Under the pieces are notes generated by a model, which worked only from the letters and a program-made list of their open reading frames with translations, was not told where the DNA came from and did no database searches. Below are positions 23,101-34,074 of a stretch of 64,000 bases of DNA, one piece after another; positions within the stretch are counted from its first letter, which is position 1; each line of letters opens with the position of its first letter. Made by a program: the position numbers and the translations under genes. Location of the stretch: NCBI GenBank assembly GCA_023105745.1, contig JALGQZ010000013.1, positions 8,613,105 through 8,677,104 on the forward strand, read 5' to 3'. This DNA comes from Austropuccinia psidii (taxonomy: Eukaryota > Basidiomycota > Pucciniomycetes > Pucciniales > Sphaerophragmiaceae).

Positions 23101-23290
23101 ATCTGGTACTAAGAAAATAACCAAAGTTCTTAAAGAAAGGAAATTAAGAACCAAGAAAGTAAGGGAATACCTTGTTAGGTACAGTGACCCAACTTGTGAA
23201 GATGAATGGTTAGAAGAGAAAGATATACCAGAAGCCACCAAACTCCTGAGGAGATTCAGACACACTAGAAACACCAATATTACAAAGTAA
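17118..23290 (+). CDS. A gag-pol polyprotein (intact, with one in-frame intron candidate)
   Basis: The reading frame is open from 17096 to TAA at 23288-23290 (2064 codons); the likely start is the spliced AUG before 17120. Residues below count from 17096. The first ~570 residues are gag with a coiled-coil-like, Lys/Asn/Ile-rich part. A capsid-like [15 protein letters not shown] begins at ~571, and the CCHC knuckle [14 protein letters not shown] is at ~776-789. Retropepsin at ~897 reads DPGA where DTGA is expected. RT spans ~1100-1310 with YIDD at ~1246; RNase H has DASGDG at ~1392. The integrase HHCC finger is at ~1630-1668 and its D, D, E at ~1698, 1760 and 1796. A chromodomain-like tail is at ~2005-2058. 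One full polyprotein for particle assembly, maturation, cDNA synthesis and integration. Apart from the protease triplet every visible catalytic residue is intact. Confidence 0.96.
17316..17384 (+). other. A candidate intron between 5' exon and gag
   Basis: GTGAGT at 17316 and CCGGATCAG ending at 17384. It is 69 nt long, so frame is kept whether or not it is removed. It encodes a hydrophobic run ([11 protein letters not shown]) unlike its surroundings. Alternative AGs at 17387 and 17391 lie downstream; the latter would switch to the gag1 phase. Matching donors occur in B (25651) and E (4254). Confidence 0.5.
17478..18029 (+). CDS. A overlapping gag1 frame (+1 phase inside gag)
   Basis: Open from 17478 (after TAA 17475-17477) to TGA at 18027-18029, with first ATG at 17517. 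It overlaps the gag-pol frame in the +1 phase. It contains [26 protein letters not shown], a Pro/Lys-rich basic centre and [19 protein letters not shown], and ends in a charged helix. It aligns with E (3984-3487) at these motifs, and B (25719-26419) shares the GWNP motif and position. Both frames are open through about 550 nt in a copy with nearly identical LTRs. How it would be started is unclear in A because of the TAA just upstream. The product is unknown; the basic helical character would fit a Gag-like accessory protein. Confidence 0.6.
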   Translation, partial: KTSTTINCPILKLMTLFYLQKELTPPQEASVDIYKASQKAYNNALQYKEYQILADLWRNCMNSYLTVRKFLGHPNTCKLLNGWHPLMEKKNMMLLTLEWRKNNPPPPKPVPKTAPVASSSNSNVKKQPQPPNKGKGKAPAPKPYSQGYRIPKIQQDAMENVFQMARTMMELQKKEEARLRFQK

Positions 23291-23301
23291 TATTCTTTTT
23301 T

Positions 23302-23313
23302 AGGGGGAGGGAA
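23302..23313 (+). other. A polypurine tract
   Basis: AGGGGGAGGGAA after a T run, abutting the 3' LTR start. It begins 11 bp after the gag-pol stop. Confidence 0.8.
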
Positions 23314-25151
23314 TGTGAGCCTTAGAGGTAATTTCATATACCCAAAAGACCACAAATATAAAAAATAACATATTAATATAAATAAAATAAATTTATTTAT
23401 ATTATTAAAATAAAAATAAAAAATATAAATATAATATTATATTAAAAATAAAAAATTAATTATAATTTAAAAATAAAATTACTTTAAATTTTGTAAATAT
23501 AAAATTACATTTATACTTGAAAAATTTAAGTAAAAATGAAATTTTAACAAAATTGTGAAAAAATAAATAAATTTGGAAAAAAGTTAAATAAAATTTATTA
23601 TAACTTTTTATCCAATAAATAAACATATAAATTTTATTTCACCATTGGATTCCTCATAAAAAATCAGGTGGGGTCACCTCTGAGTGAAATTTTTGTAACT
23701 CAACTCTAAATAAGCTTAAATTAAGTTTTTAGTATTTTCAATACAAAAGTTGAAAATCCTCAAAACCTTAATTTAATTCACACCACATGTGGTGTTAACC
23801 ATCAAATTTTGTGTTAAAATTGAGGTGTTGTGTTTAGTTTAGAAGTTATGAGGAATTAAAGTATTTTCAATTGAATTCAATTGAAATGTCAAAATGTGCG
23901 CGTGTATTACATAAGTGAACTTTGATTTACATATGAGGTGTCAATTATTACTGTATTGTACTGTACAATTGAATTGAATTACATATGTAAATTATAAGTA
24001 TAATACATGATGAGGAATTAAAGGAAAAATAAATTGGAAAGATTAAATTTGGGGGGGAAAAGGAACTCCAGCTCTAAGGGGGAGCTAGACCCCCAAAATC
24101 CTTGCTGACAGGCGTGGGATGTCAAAATTCACGCAAAAGTTCATCACTTTTGGCCTGGAATTGAGTTACAGGGTCTGTGGACTCAATTGATGATGAGGTT
24201 TTGATACCAACTGGGGTAGTTTTAGCTGTTGCCAAGAGGGTAAAACTACCCTTAAGATAAAACAATCATAATAAAAACAGTTTTAACTGGTTTCTACGCC
24301 TCTGACACACATTCTGACGTGTTTTGAAGGCTCTAGGCCTGGTATTGCTATAGTAATGGCTGATTTAAGGGTCTAAAATGGCTAAAAATGGCTAAAAATG
24401 GCTTAAACCAGCCCTTTTTGGTCTAAACCAGGGTTCAATGATGCCATAATTGGCTTTTCTGTTGTCAGACTGTTTTTCACGACTGACAAGAGTAAATTTT
24501 ACTTTTGGAGTAAGAGAATTGATGGCTATAAAAGAATGTCTTCTTTGCCCCACTTTTCTCTTCATGTTAGAATCTTTTCCTTTTATTAATTAGTTTAAAA
24601 CTGTTAAACCAATCAATCAAAGATTCCAACCACCACTTTTAAATCATTTTAATCCTTTTAACCACGTGAAAAAATCATTATAATCATTGTTTGTAACTCT
24701 TATAATCATTTTTACCCCTGAACCACCCCAAAAGTGAATTAAAGCATCTTTCATCACTGTAAACTTTGTCACTTTGTTTCCAAATTCACTCTGGTCACTT
24801 TTGGGCGTGTTTTCTCTTTAATATTCTTTTTAAAGACTTTGTTCTTTAATTAATTGCTTGCAGTTCTTTGCTCAATTAATTCCAATTGAAATTGCTCTTG
24901 AAGAAATTTCTTTTGTAGCCTTAAAATATCTCTTGTAGAGTATTTTTTGGATAAATTTTTATTGTTGGTAAAACAATAAATTTTTATAATATTATTGTTT
25001 TATACTAATAAAGTTATAAACAATAAAATTGGCGTGTTTTCTCTTAAAAATAATATTTCATACTATTTTTAATTGGTTTTTACCTGATACAAATTTTGAG
25101 GACAGGAAAAGTACTTGATTTTTAATCAAAGTTTCATATCCACACCTTACA
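23314..25151 (+). repeat. A 3' LTR (1838 bp)
   Basis: Same length and, by eye, nearly the same sequence as the 5' LTR at 15055-16892. Followed by the second copy of the GGGAT target, then the B leader intron resumes. Confidence 0.97.
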
Positions 25152-25350
25152 GGGATACTGGCACACAAACAGTGTGACAGGGTACCAAAAGCTGTAATTC
25201 TGACGTGGAATTGTTGATTCAACCACACTGTCATTATACAGGGGCATACTGTAATAATATACAAGCCCAGAGGCCATTCTTAAACATGCAAAACCAGCCT
25301 TGTAAGAAGTCTTAACTGACATAAGCCCTCTTTTTCCTGTCTTGATTCAG

Positions 25351-25650
25351 TGGAAGAAAACTACATCCCACTTGAAACCCAGTCACAGGCCAACACACCA
25401 GTGACACCCTCAGAACCAGAGGGCAGCAAGGGTAAAGGAAAAAGGCTTAGTGAAGGCCTCATTACAGCCAAAAGGTGGACACCAATAGCCACTCAGAGGA
25501 GTAGAAAACCACGAAACTCTGCTTCAATACAAGGTAAACCAACCTTAACCACTTGTACAGGGAAGATTACAATTATTAACCCAGTTGTAACCTCCAAAGG
25601 CAAACTGCCCAAATCAGCAGATAACAAATTTGTACAAGGCACAGTCAAAG
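25351..25650 (+). CDS. B small 5' coding exon
   Basis: Begins TG GAA GAA AAC right after the TTGATTCAG acceptor. It encodes about 99 residues rich in Thr, Ser, Lys and Pro (LETQSQANTPVTPSEPEGSK, then Lys/Arg-rich patches) and ends at AAAG^GTAAAT (25650/25651) one base into a codon. Same architecture as the E and A 5' exons although the protein sequence differs. With the leader exon it gets its AUG by splicing. Splicing to 25719 leads into gag1; splicing two bases further leads into gag-pol. Confidence 0.6.
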
Positions 25651-25698
25651 GTAAATACCCTAAGAACATAAAGTTTTTGACTGCTTGCAAACACTGAT

Positions 25699-28600
25699 AT
25701 GTCCCCTGCATACCTCAGAGACCTTGGCTTCCAAAGGAACCAGCCAGAGGATAGAGCAGGAATGTCTAGAACCAGAAGACCTGAAAGAAGACACATTGGA
25801 CACAGTGGTGGATGGCAAAACAATGAGGGAGATAATATCAACCTTGCCATTCACACTCCAATTCAACAGAAACCTCAAACCAGAGGACTGGAAGGATATG
25901 GATCAAGTTCTTCAAATCCACCAACTCCTCAAAGATTTGTGTCAATGGAGCGTGGACAACAAGAGGTTCAACCTAGCAACTCACTGGGAAGAACTGGGAT
26001 CAATTTGCCAGAAGATCTGTCTCAAAGAGATAGACTTCAAGGACCTTATGGTAATCACCAAGGGTTGGAATCCTACCAGGCAGCACAGACTCCTGGAGGC
26101 AAGGGCACAGAGGATAAGGGAGAATCAAGCCACTATCCAAGCTATAGAAGAACAGTTAACCCAGACAGGGCCTACTCAGATTCCTTCAGGTTCACAAGGA
26201 GCATGCCAAATCAGCTCTCCAGTGGCTTCACACCATTCAGCAACCAGCAGATCAGTGGCCAAGAGTCACCATTCGTCACAATTCCAGGAAGTTTCCAGGA
26301 GAAGACAAGGCAACAAGGGCAAGAACAAAGCCTCCTTCAACCAGAGGAGGAAAGAGTCAGACCCCATGATCCAGAAGCTGTTAGATTTGGTAAAAGAAGT
26401 ACACAATAACCAGAAGTAGTTGTAAACCACTCTAGAATCAGTAGTCCTAGTAATAGAAACATTACCCCCACTCAGACTGAAAATAACATTATCACATCTG
26501 AGAGTAACATTGACAGTGACACACTGTGGTTAAAAATGTCCCAATATGCTGAGCAATCTGCAAAGCAGGCTACAGAATTTGCAGCTGCCCAAGAGAGGAT
26601 GAGGAAAACTCAAGCCTCATTGGAGCAGATAGTTAAAACCCTTCAGGAAGGATATGCTCAACTGAGCAAAGCCTCTGAAGAAACCAACAAGAGACTGAAT
26701 CAAGTCTCTGAAGAACAACACCATAGTAGCAGGGACAGGGAGTGTCTGAACCAAGACATCAACAAATTGTTTGATGCCTACCATAGCTTAAAGCCCCAAC
26801 CACAAGGCCAAGCTATGGAGGATCCATATCAACCAGATGACATCAAACTAGATGCCATGTTGTTGAATAAGGCAAGATCTCCATCACAATACCAGGATGG
26901 AGATGGCATGTCTTATTCAGAGAAGGAAGCCTTGAAACAGCTTCCTGAGGCCTCAAACTGGCCCAAATTCTCTGGATCAGGAGAATATGATCATATGGAA
27001 CTCATAGATTATATTGATGGACTCTTCATTGATGTACCAAGCATACCAGATTACTGGATTACTGCTAGACTGAATACTGCATTTAAAGGTCATGCAAGTA
27101 TATGGTACACTGAAATGAAAGAAATCCATGGCAGAAGAAATTGGCCATGGTGGAAGAGTCAAATAATCCAAAAGTACAGTAATGGAACTTGGATATGGCA
27201 AAAGACCATGTCATTTGAAAATGACAAATACTCTGTGGACAAAGATCCATATGAGTGGTGTCTTAGACAGTCTAAAAGACTTAAAGCCATTGATCCCCAA
27301 ATGAACATTCAAATGAGGAATCATAAACTTCTGACACAACTGCCAGGAGAACTAGAGCATGCAGTAAAGTGCAGATGAAACCAAAATTGCACTCTAGATG
27401 ATATAGCCAATACCTTACAAGACATAAGGAAAAGGACTAATATAGGGAAATTCACCCCATATAGAAGCAGTAGTTTCAAAGAGAAACAACCTTTCAGGGT
27501 GGAGTTTAAAGACAAACCCAGAGAAAGAGTGGCAGAAGTGGCAAAGAAGAAGAATTCTTGTCACAATTGTGGTTCAACAGACCACTATGCCAACAACTGT
27601 CCAAAAGCAAAGAAGAAAGTCTATGCTATAGAAAAAGTCCCTGAAGAAGAACCTCCAACAGAGGATTCTTAATCAGACTCTATGGGTGATGCCATTAGAG
27701 AACCATCTGATGAGGATCAAGACCCAAGAGAAGAATTTCTAGTGGAATACCAAGAGGAAACCCCACTAGAAATCCAGGATATACAGTTGGAAGCAGGCAT
27801 GCCACAAGACACTGCCAACAAGAATTTGTGTAAACATACACAAGATGCACAAACATTCCTGGTTACACCAACCAAAGGAATGGCATACATACATGGAACA
27901 GCCACAAAAATGACTGTATGTATTGACAATGCTCAGCATCCACTGATCATTGACAGTGGAGAACACTGCTCCATAGTGGCCATAAATTATCTGGATAACC
28001 ACTTCCCAAACTGGGAAAAAGAACTCTTGCCCACCAGGGCAAATAACTTTAAGAGTGCATCTGGAAAGATGACCTCTATTGGGACAATTATCAAAGAGAT
28101 AATTATACCCCACAGAAAAGGTAATATCAGACTCAACCCAGAGTTTGTAGTGCTTGAAGATGCCCACATCCAAGGGTTTTTACTGGGAACAGATTACCAG
28201 AGGATGTATGGCATAGATATTTACAATAGTAAAAATAGGCATATTACCATTGGTACTAACAAGGAAAAGAAATTTTCTCTTGATATATACCAGATATCTT
28301 CTCAGGACCCACTGGAAGAACTTCTGAAAGAATTCAGAGAGGGACAGTTTAGCACTACCCTCACCAGTAAACAAAAGTTAAGTTTACTGAAGATGCTGAG
28401 GAAGAATAGACCAGCATTTGCCATTGGTGAAGAACCATTAGGCAAGATAAAAGGCCATGATATAGAACTATATCTGGATGTGGAAAGGCCTTATCCACCC
28501 ATGTTAAGGAGACCTCCTTACCCAGCAAGTCTGGAGACCAGGAAAGAGATTGAGAAACATATCAATGAACTCCTGGACATGGATGTCATTAGGAAGATTG

Positions 28601-31554
28601 GACATAATGAAATAGTGGAAATCACCACTCCTGTCCTAATCACCTGGCATGATGGCAAGTCTAGATTGTGTCGAGATTTCAGAGCCCTGAATAACTACAC
28701 AAAAGCAGACAGGTACCCTATACCAAGGATACCCCATGCCTTGGATAAGCTAGCCAAAGCCAAATACATAACCAAGATGGATTATATGAAAGGCTTCCAC
28801 CAAAATGGAGTTAAACCAAATTCCATGAAGTTGCTCAGAATAATATGCCATATGGGCATATATGAGTACACCAGGATGCCATTTGGCATCAAGAATGCAC
28901 CAGCCCACTTCCAAAGGATGATGGACACCATATTTCAAGAAGAAATAATGGAAGGCTGGATGGTAGTGTATATTGATGATATCATTATATACTAAGAGAC
29001 ATGGGAAGACCATGTACAATACATAGACAGAGTGCTAAGTAAATCTACACCCATCAATCTGAAAATTTCACTTAAAAAGTGTAATTTTGGCCAACAAGAG
29101 CTACTAGCTCTAGGACACAAAGTCTCAGGCCTTAGTCTGGCAATTGACCAGAACAAAGTAGCAGCAGTACTGCAAAAGCCAGTACCAAAGAACATCAAAG
29201 AGATGCAATCTTTCCTTGGATTTGCTAGCTACTATAGAAACCACATCAAAAACTTTGCTCACATAACTAGTAGTTTATACAAGTTATGCTCAAAGGATAT
29301 AGTTTTTGAAATAACCAAGGAAAGGAGGGATGCATATGAGAGGATCAAATATGAACTCACAAATGCACCTGTGCTCATCTTGCCTGACTTTGAACTGCCA
29401 TTCAAGTTATATATAGATGCAGCATGCAGCCAAGGCTTGGGAGCAGCCCTTCACCAAAGACAAATTGTGGATGGTGAACCAAGAGAAGGTGTAATATGTT
29501 ACATCTCTAGGCAGCTGAAAGATTCAGAAGCCAGGTATGGGGCCACCCAGACAGAATGTCTATGTCTAGTCTGGGCTCTAGAAAAACTCCATTATTATTT
29601 GGAGGGTGCAGTCTTTGAAGTCTACACAGACTGCACAGCCTTGAAGTCTTTACTAAACATGAAGACTACTAATAGACACATGCTGAGATGGCAAATAGCC
29701 ATCCAGGAGTATAGAGGGAACATGACCATCATATACAAGGAAGGTAAAAGCCATACCAATGCAGATGGCCTTAGCAGATGGCCACTGGACAATGTCAAAA
29801 GCAATCCAGCTTATGACCCTGAAGTTGCTGCAAGAATTCCTATCCATTTTATGGAAATAAATAGGAAAAAGAACTTCAGATTCTCTGAATGGGCACCAGG
29901 GAGTGGTACCCTTGACAGTGGAAACACTGATTCAGAAGGGACAGAAACCCCCATACTGGGAATAAGTTCCTCAGAATTGCACAATGAATTTTTCAATGCA
30001 GTAATGAAATCCTATGCTAAACACAAACAGTGTAGCATACTACTCCAACTCCTTCAACAAAAATACAGGAGCCCAGAACTGGAAACCCAGCTGGAGGAAC
30101 CCTGGTTGAGGGCCTATAAGGACAATAAATTCTTCCTTATAGATGGCCTGATTTATCACAGAGAAACGCACACCAGTGCACTCACAGTGATAGACAGAGA
30201 CCACATCTCCTTAATCCTGCAGGAATGCCATGACTGCCCCTACATGGGACACATGAGTGAGGACAGGACTAAAGAGAGGATAGCAAGCACAGCTTGGTGG
30301 CCCAAGTGGGAGCAAGAGTTGAGTGAATACATCAACACTTGTGAAAGATGCCAAAAGGCAAATAGAAAACATGGGAAAAAATATGGGTTGCTTCAACACA
30401 TAGAAGAACCCAAACACCCATGGGAAACCATCAACATGGACTGGGTCACAGGACTTGTCCCAGGAGGCAAAGAAAACTACAATGCCTGCCTAATCATAGT
30501 AGATAGGTTCAGCAAGAGCATGAGATGTCTACCATGCCATAAAGAGGACACAGCCATGGACACTGCTCTGTTATTTTGGAATAACATCATATCCACCTGT
30601 GGAGTCCCTCAGATCATAATTAGTGACAGGGACCCAAAATTCACATCTGAATTTTGGACCAATTTATATGACATGCTAGGCACCAAGCTTGCTTTTTCCA
30701 CAGCTTACCATCCACAAACAGATGGCCTAGCTGAGAGGATGATCCAAACAATGGAGGACATCCTCAGGAGGTTCTGTGCCTATGGCATGGAATACAAGGA
30801 CCATGAGGGATATACCCATGATTGGGTCACCCTCTTACCAGCAGTCCAACTGGCTTATAATACAAGCCAGCACTCTACCACAGGAAAAACACCTGCACTG
30901 GTAGAGAAAGGGTGGAATCCCCTTTTACCTGTGGATCACTTGAAGAAAAATCTTCTGACCATCCACCCCACGGCCAAAGACTTCCATTATATGTGGAAGA
31001 AAGCCTGTGATACTGCTGCCAAATGCATAGCTGAGGCCAAAGAGTATAATAAGCAGAGGTTGGACAAATCACATATGGAACCTGACTTCAAGGAAGGGGA
31101 CAAGGTGTTAGTGTCTACACTAAACTTTAACAATCTCAAAGGACCCAAGAAAATGAGAGACTCATTTGTAGGGCCCTTCACTATCATTAAGTTGATAGGG
31201 AAGAATGCAGTAGAGGTCAAGCTCACTGAGGAGTTTTCTAGGAAACACCCAGTCTTTCCAGTAAGCCTGGTCAAACCATACTTCCAAACAGAAGAGGATA
31301 AATTCCCCTCCAGGAAGAAAAACATAACTCCACCAGAAATAGTGGAAGTAGAAGACTCTCCTGGACCTGTGAGTAAAATCATCAGGGCCAGAAAAATCAG
31401 ACTCAATGGGAAGGATCAGAGACAATATCTAGTCAGATTCAAGAACCAGACAGCTGACAAAGACAAATGGTTGGCAGAGGATGCCATACCAGATGGGAAC
31501 CTCCATTTAAGGAGATTCAGAGCCTCTAGGAGGACTGAACAGTCTCATCAATGA
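25699..31554 (+). pseudogene. B gag-pol, one frame with four in-frame stops
   Basis: A single frame from 25699 to TGA at 31552-31554, with stops at 26407 (TAA), 27376 (TGA), 27670 (TAA) and 28993 (TAA) and no frameshift. In order: Pro/Gln/Arg-rich gag N-terminus overlapping gag1; coiled-coil-like stretch from 26536; capsid-like KFSGSGEYDHMELIDYIDG near 26965; CCHC knuckle CHNCGSTDHYANNC near 27560; protease DSGE near 27950; RT with YIDD near 28969, four codons before the last stop; RNase H DAACSQG near 29415; integrase HHCC near 30225-30350 and DDE with SDRDP near 30625; a chromodomain-like tail near 31385-31520. Domain order equals that of A, at moderate identity. Four point stops and the A insertion in its intron make it non-coding as it stands. 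Confidence 0.92.
25719..26419 (+). CDS. B gag1 frame
   Basis: Open through this whole exon to TAG 26417-26419, about 233 codons. It is entered naturally when exon 25351-25650 is spliced at CTCAG^AG (25718/25719). It reads TLASKGTSQRIEQECLEPED at the start, a helical region around NRNLKPEDWKDMDQVLQIHQ, then TKGWNP, a Gln/Ser-rich linker, an RRRQGNKGKNK basic cluster, and a final helix DPMIQKLLDLVKEV. The GWNP motif and basic-then-helix layout match gag1 of A and E. It overlaps the gag-pol frame (25699 on) over its length, yet both frames are open for more than 230 codons. Probably a Gag-type protein, from the basic cluster and position. No named domain recognised. Confidence 0.65.
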
Positions 31555-31566
31555 TGAGCCTTTTTT

Positions 31567-31578
31567 AGAGGGACGGTA
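31567..31578 (+). other. B polypurine tract
   Basis: AGAGGGACGGTA after a T run, abutting the LTR start TGTCAG; one pyrimidine pair interrupts the purines. Confidence 0.65.
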
Positions 31579-33017
31579 TGTCAGCCTGTGACTCAAAACC
31601 AGAGCACAAGCATGACAGCCAAAATACCATAAACCAATGGTATAGCCAAAATACCACCAAAACATGGAACTGAGCCAAATTAGCTCAAAAGGTATCAGAA
31701 GAAAGAGGAAACTTACCTCTTTCTTAAAATATAAGTCCCATCACCATAGGACAAGAAACAACAAAGTTATTCCTGCTCAAAGTTATTGCTTAGCATAAAC
31801 CTTAATTTTCACCTCTCATCTAAAATCTAGAAGGAGAGGCTTAACCCCATAAAAAGGGTATTCAAAATGAAGCTCTAAGCCAGGGCTATCCAATGGTACC
31901 AGCCAAACTGAGCTAGCACCAGTATTACTTGAGTTATGGTCAAATTCAGACCAAATAAGGGTGAACAAAACATTCACCTCTCATCTAACTTTTACAGTTT
32001 TAGTGTGAGATACCTAAAGTGGGGTCTTTTTGGAAAGAGCACAATCAGGGATATCTGATGGTGCCATTCATTTCCTCATAACTCAACCACAACAGAAGTT
32101 ATTGGCCAAACAAGCTTAATACAGCTTTTGACCAGACCACGCCAATGTACAAAAATACTTGTACATGGGATAGCTTTGTCATATTTAATGATAACCATGT
32201 CAGGTTGGGTACCATTGTGTAGAGCTCATACAGGGCTATTCAATGAACCAACGTTGAGCTTGATATCTCAAAAACTGACAGAGTTATGACCATTTTAAGG
32301 TCAAAATCCCACCTGCTGTCAGATACAGCCTTACCATGGGATAATATCCCATAACCATGAATATGAGGTGTCAAATAGACAAAGAAGCATGTTTTTACTT
32401 CAATACCTCATATGTCAGTCAATACTGGGGTCCCATACAGTTTCTGTACAGCATTCTACGCGTCATACACGCCAGAATCAGGCTGTGAGGTCCCCAGATG
32501 AAAATTTTCACCCTGTATTGGTGAAAACTGCCCAGATGTGGTTTCAAAACCACATCTGAGCCCAATACAGGGTATACAGGCTGTTTGCAAACCACAAGCC
32601 TGTCCAGGAGAGTGAAAAATCTTTACTTCCTCTACGTGGAAAGGTCTAGCAGCCTTTCCACCTCAATTTCAGGATAAAAGGAGGGCTTTTCACAGCCAAA
32701 AACCTTTCCTCATCCTGCTATTGAATAACCTACGTAGTAAACTGTCAAAAACAGTTTTACTCTTGGTTAAATAATCAGGTATACTCTTAATTTAAAGTAT
32801 TGTAGTCTTTATTATTGTAATCCAACAGGTAAAGCTGCACCCAGGGCTTTCAACAGCGCTCACCACCACTATATCTCTATAGTAAAGCCCTTTAAATCTT
32901 AAATTAAATCATTTATTATCAATGTTATCATCTTTTAAAACCATTTTTACCGTGTCACAGTCATAGTTAAAGCTTGTAAATACTCATATACACCTTTATC
33001 ATAGACTCAGCCTGACA
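31579..33017 (+). repeat. B 3' LTR (1439 bp)
   Basis: Aligns end to end with 13217-14655 without net length change and with about 25 substitutions. Followed by ATACT and the resumed RT of element C. Confidence 0.95.
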
Positions 33018-34060
33018 ATACTTGTTCTTAAGTCACAGCATTGAGTTTTTGGTAATCAACACACAAACAGAGGCCACCACATTTCTTTTTAACAAAAAAG
33101 ACAGGTGGTCCTGTTGAAGAGGAGCTTGGCTGGATGAAACCTTGCTCTACATTCTCTTAAATGTAGGCCCTGAGTGTATCTGACTCTTGGTTTGATAAAG
33201 AGTAGATCACTCCAACTGTAGGTAAAGAACCCTTCAGATCAATATGATGATCACAGGCATGGAGAGGAGGAAGTTTTTCTTCTTTCACCTAGGAGAATAC
33301 ATCCAAGTACTGGTGATAGACAGAGGGAAAAACCTTCATCAAAGTTTCTATTTGTTCTGGCTCTTCCTCTTCATCCCACAACCCCTCCAGGGAGTCATGA
33401 TAAGATGAAGGAGGAAGGTACATATTCCCAAAGAAGAGATGCAGTGAATATAAGGAATTATCTTCTCCAACATCTTTAATATCTTTAAAGACTTCATCTC
33501 TAGGATAGTAATTACTGATGGGAATTTAGGGAAGGAATATGAAAAGAAGATGGAAACAATGGTTTCTAGAATCACCAAGCAGAGCTGCACATGATTTGGC
33601 AGAAGAAAAGTAATTAATGAAATATTTTGAAGGATCATAATAGTCCTTATGATCAGCCCTTGCCTCCACTCAATAGATGAATTAAAATGATTGAGAAAGT
33701 CAAAGCCCAATAGGAGTTCTTCTCCCTTGGGAGTATCAATGACTGAAAAGTCCCATTCAAAGCTTGGGAATGAGGGAGGCTCAACCATATATTGAGTATG
33801 GTGAGTCAAAAATAAGGCAGGGGACTCAGAGGAGTCCAAAATGATAAGAGGAATTTTCTCTGGGAGTTCTGACCTAGTCAAAAAATACTTGTGAACAAAC
33901 TTCTTTGCAATAAATGAGTTGGTAGGACCAGAATCAATGAGAATACTGTAAAAACATCAGAAAGAGAAGAAAAAACAAAGAATTTAAGATAATTTTTGAC
34001 ACCAGTATTCAGAATGCACAATTGTGCTCTGGATGGAAAACAGTGAAGACCTTTGAACAC
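33018..34060 (-). pseudogene. C protease and N-terminal RT region
   Basis: Minus-strand remnants. Around 33880-33350 lie ILDSSESPALFLTHHTQYMV and FEWDFSVIDTPKGEELLLGFDFLNH, the body of a retropepsin domain. Near 33918-33960 the DSG region is present but out of frame. Around 33060-33140 lies the RT fingers region ([13 protein letters not shown] type). Compared with F (54694-55676) there are extra stops and indels. B is inserted exactly in the RT between the PPINQLL motif and the upstream part. Non-functional. Confidence 0.8.
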
Positions 34061-34074
34061 AACATGATCTTCCC

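Larger units (their letters stand above)
15055..25151 (+). mobile_element. Element A: complete, very young Ty3/gypsy retrotransposon (10,097 bp)
   Basis: LTRs 15055-16892 and 23314-25151 are each 1838 bp and differ, by eye, at about one site (near 15177/23436, A versus T). Target duplication GGGAT at 15050-15054 and 25152-25156. Primer block, leader intron, one uninterrupted gag-pol frame and polypurine tract are all present. The insertion lies inside the leader intron of B. This is the best candidate here for a recently mobile copy. Confidence 0.97.
14702..25350 (+). other. B leader intron (split AUG), disrupted by element A
   Basis: Donor GTAAGT at 14702 and acceptor TTGATTCAG ending at 25350. 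Joining 14701 to 25351 places A in front of TG GAA GAA AAC and makes an AUG. Without A (15055-25151 plus one duplicated GGGAT) the intron would be about 550 nt. Inferred from splice consensus and the parallel arrangement in A. Confidence 0.5.
13217..33017 (+). mobile_element. Element B: full-length Ty3/gypsy retrotransposon with A nested inside
   Basis: LTRs 13217-14655 and 31579-33017, both 1439 bp, TGTCAG...CTGACA, differ at about 25 sites by eye. Five-bp target duplication ATACT at 13212-13216 and 33018-33022. The host is the RT gene of element C, which reads through when B is removed. Element A (15055-25151) interrupts B's leader intron. B itself is about 9.7 kb. Confidence 0.96.
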
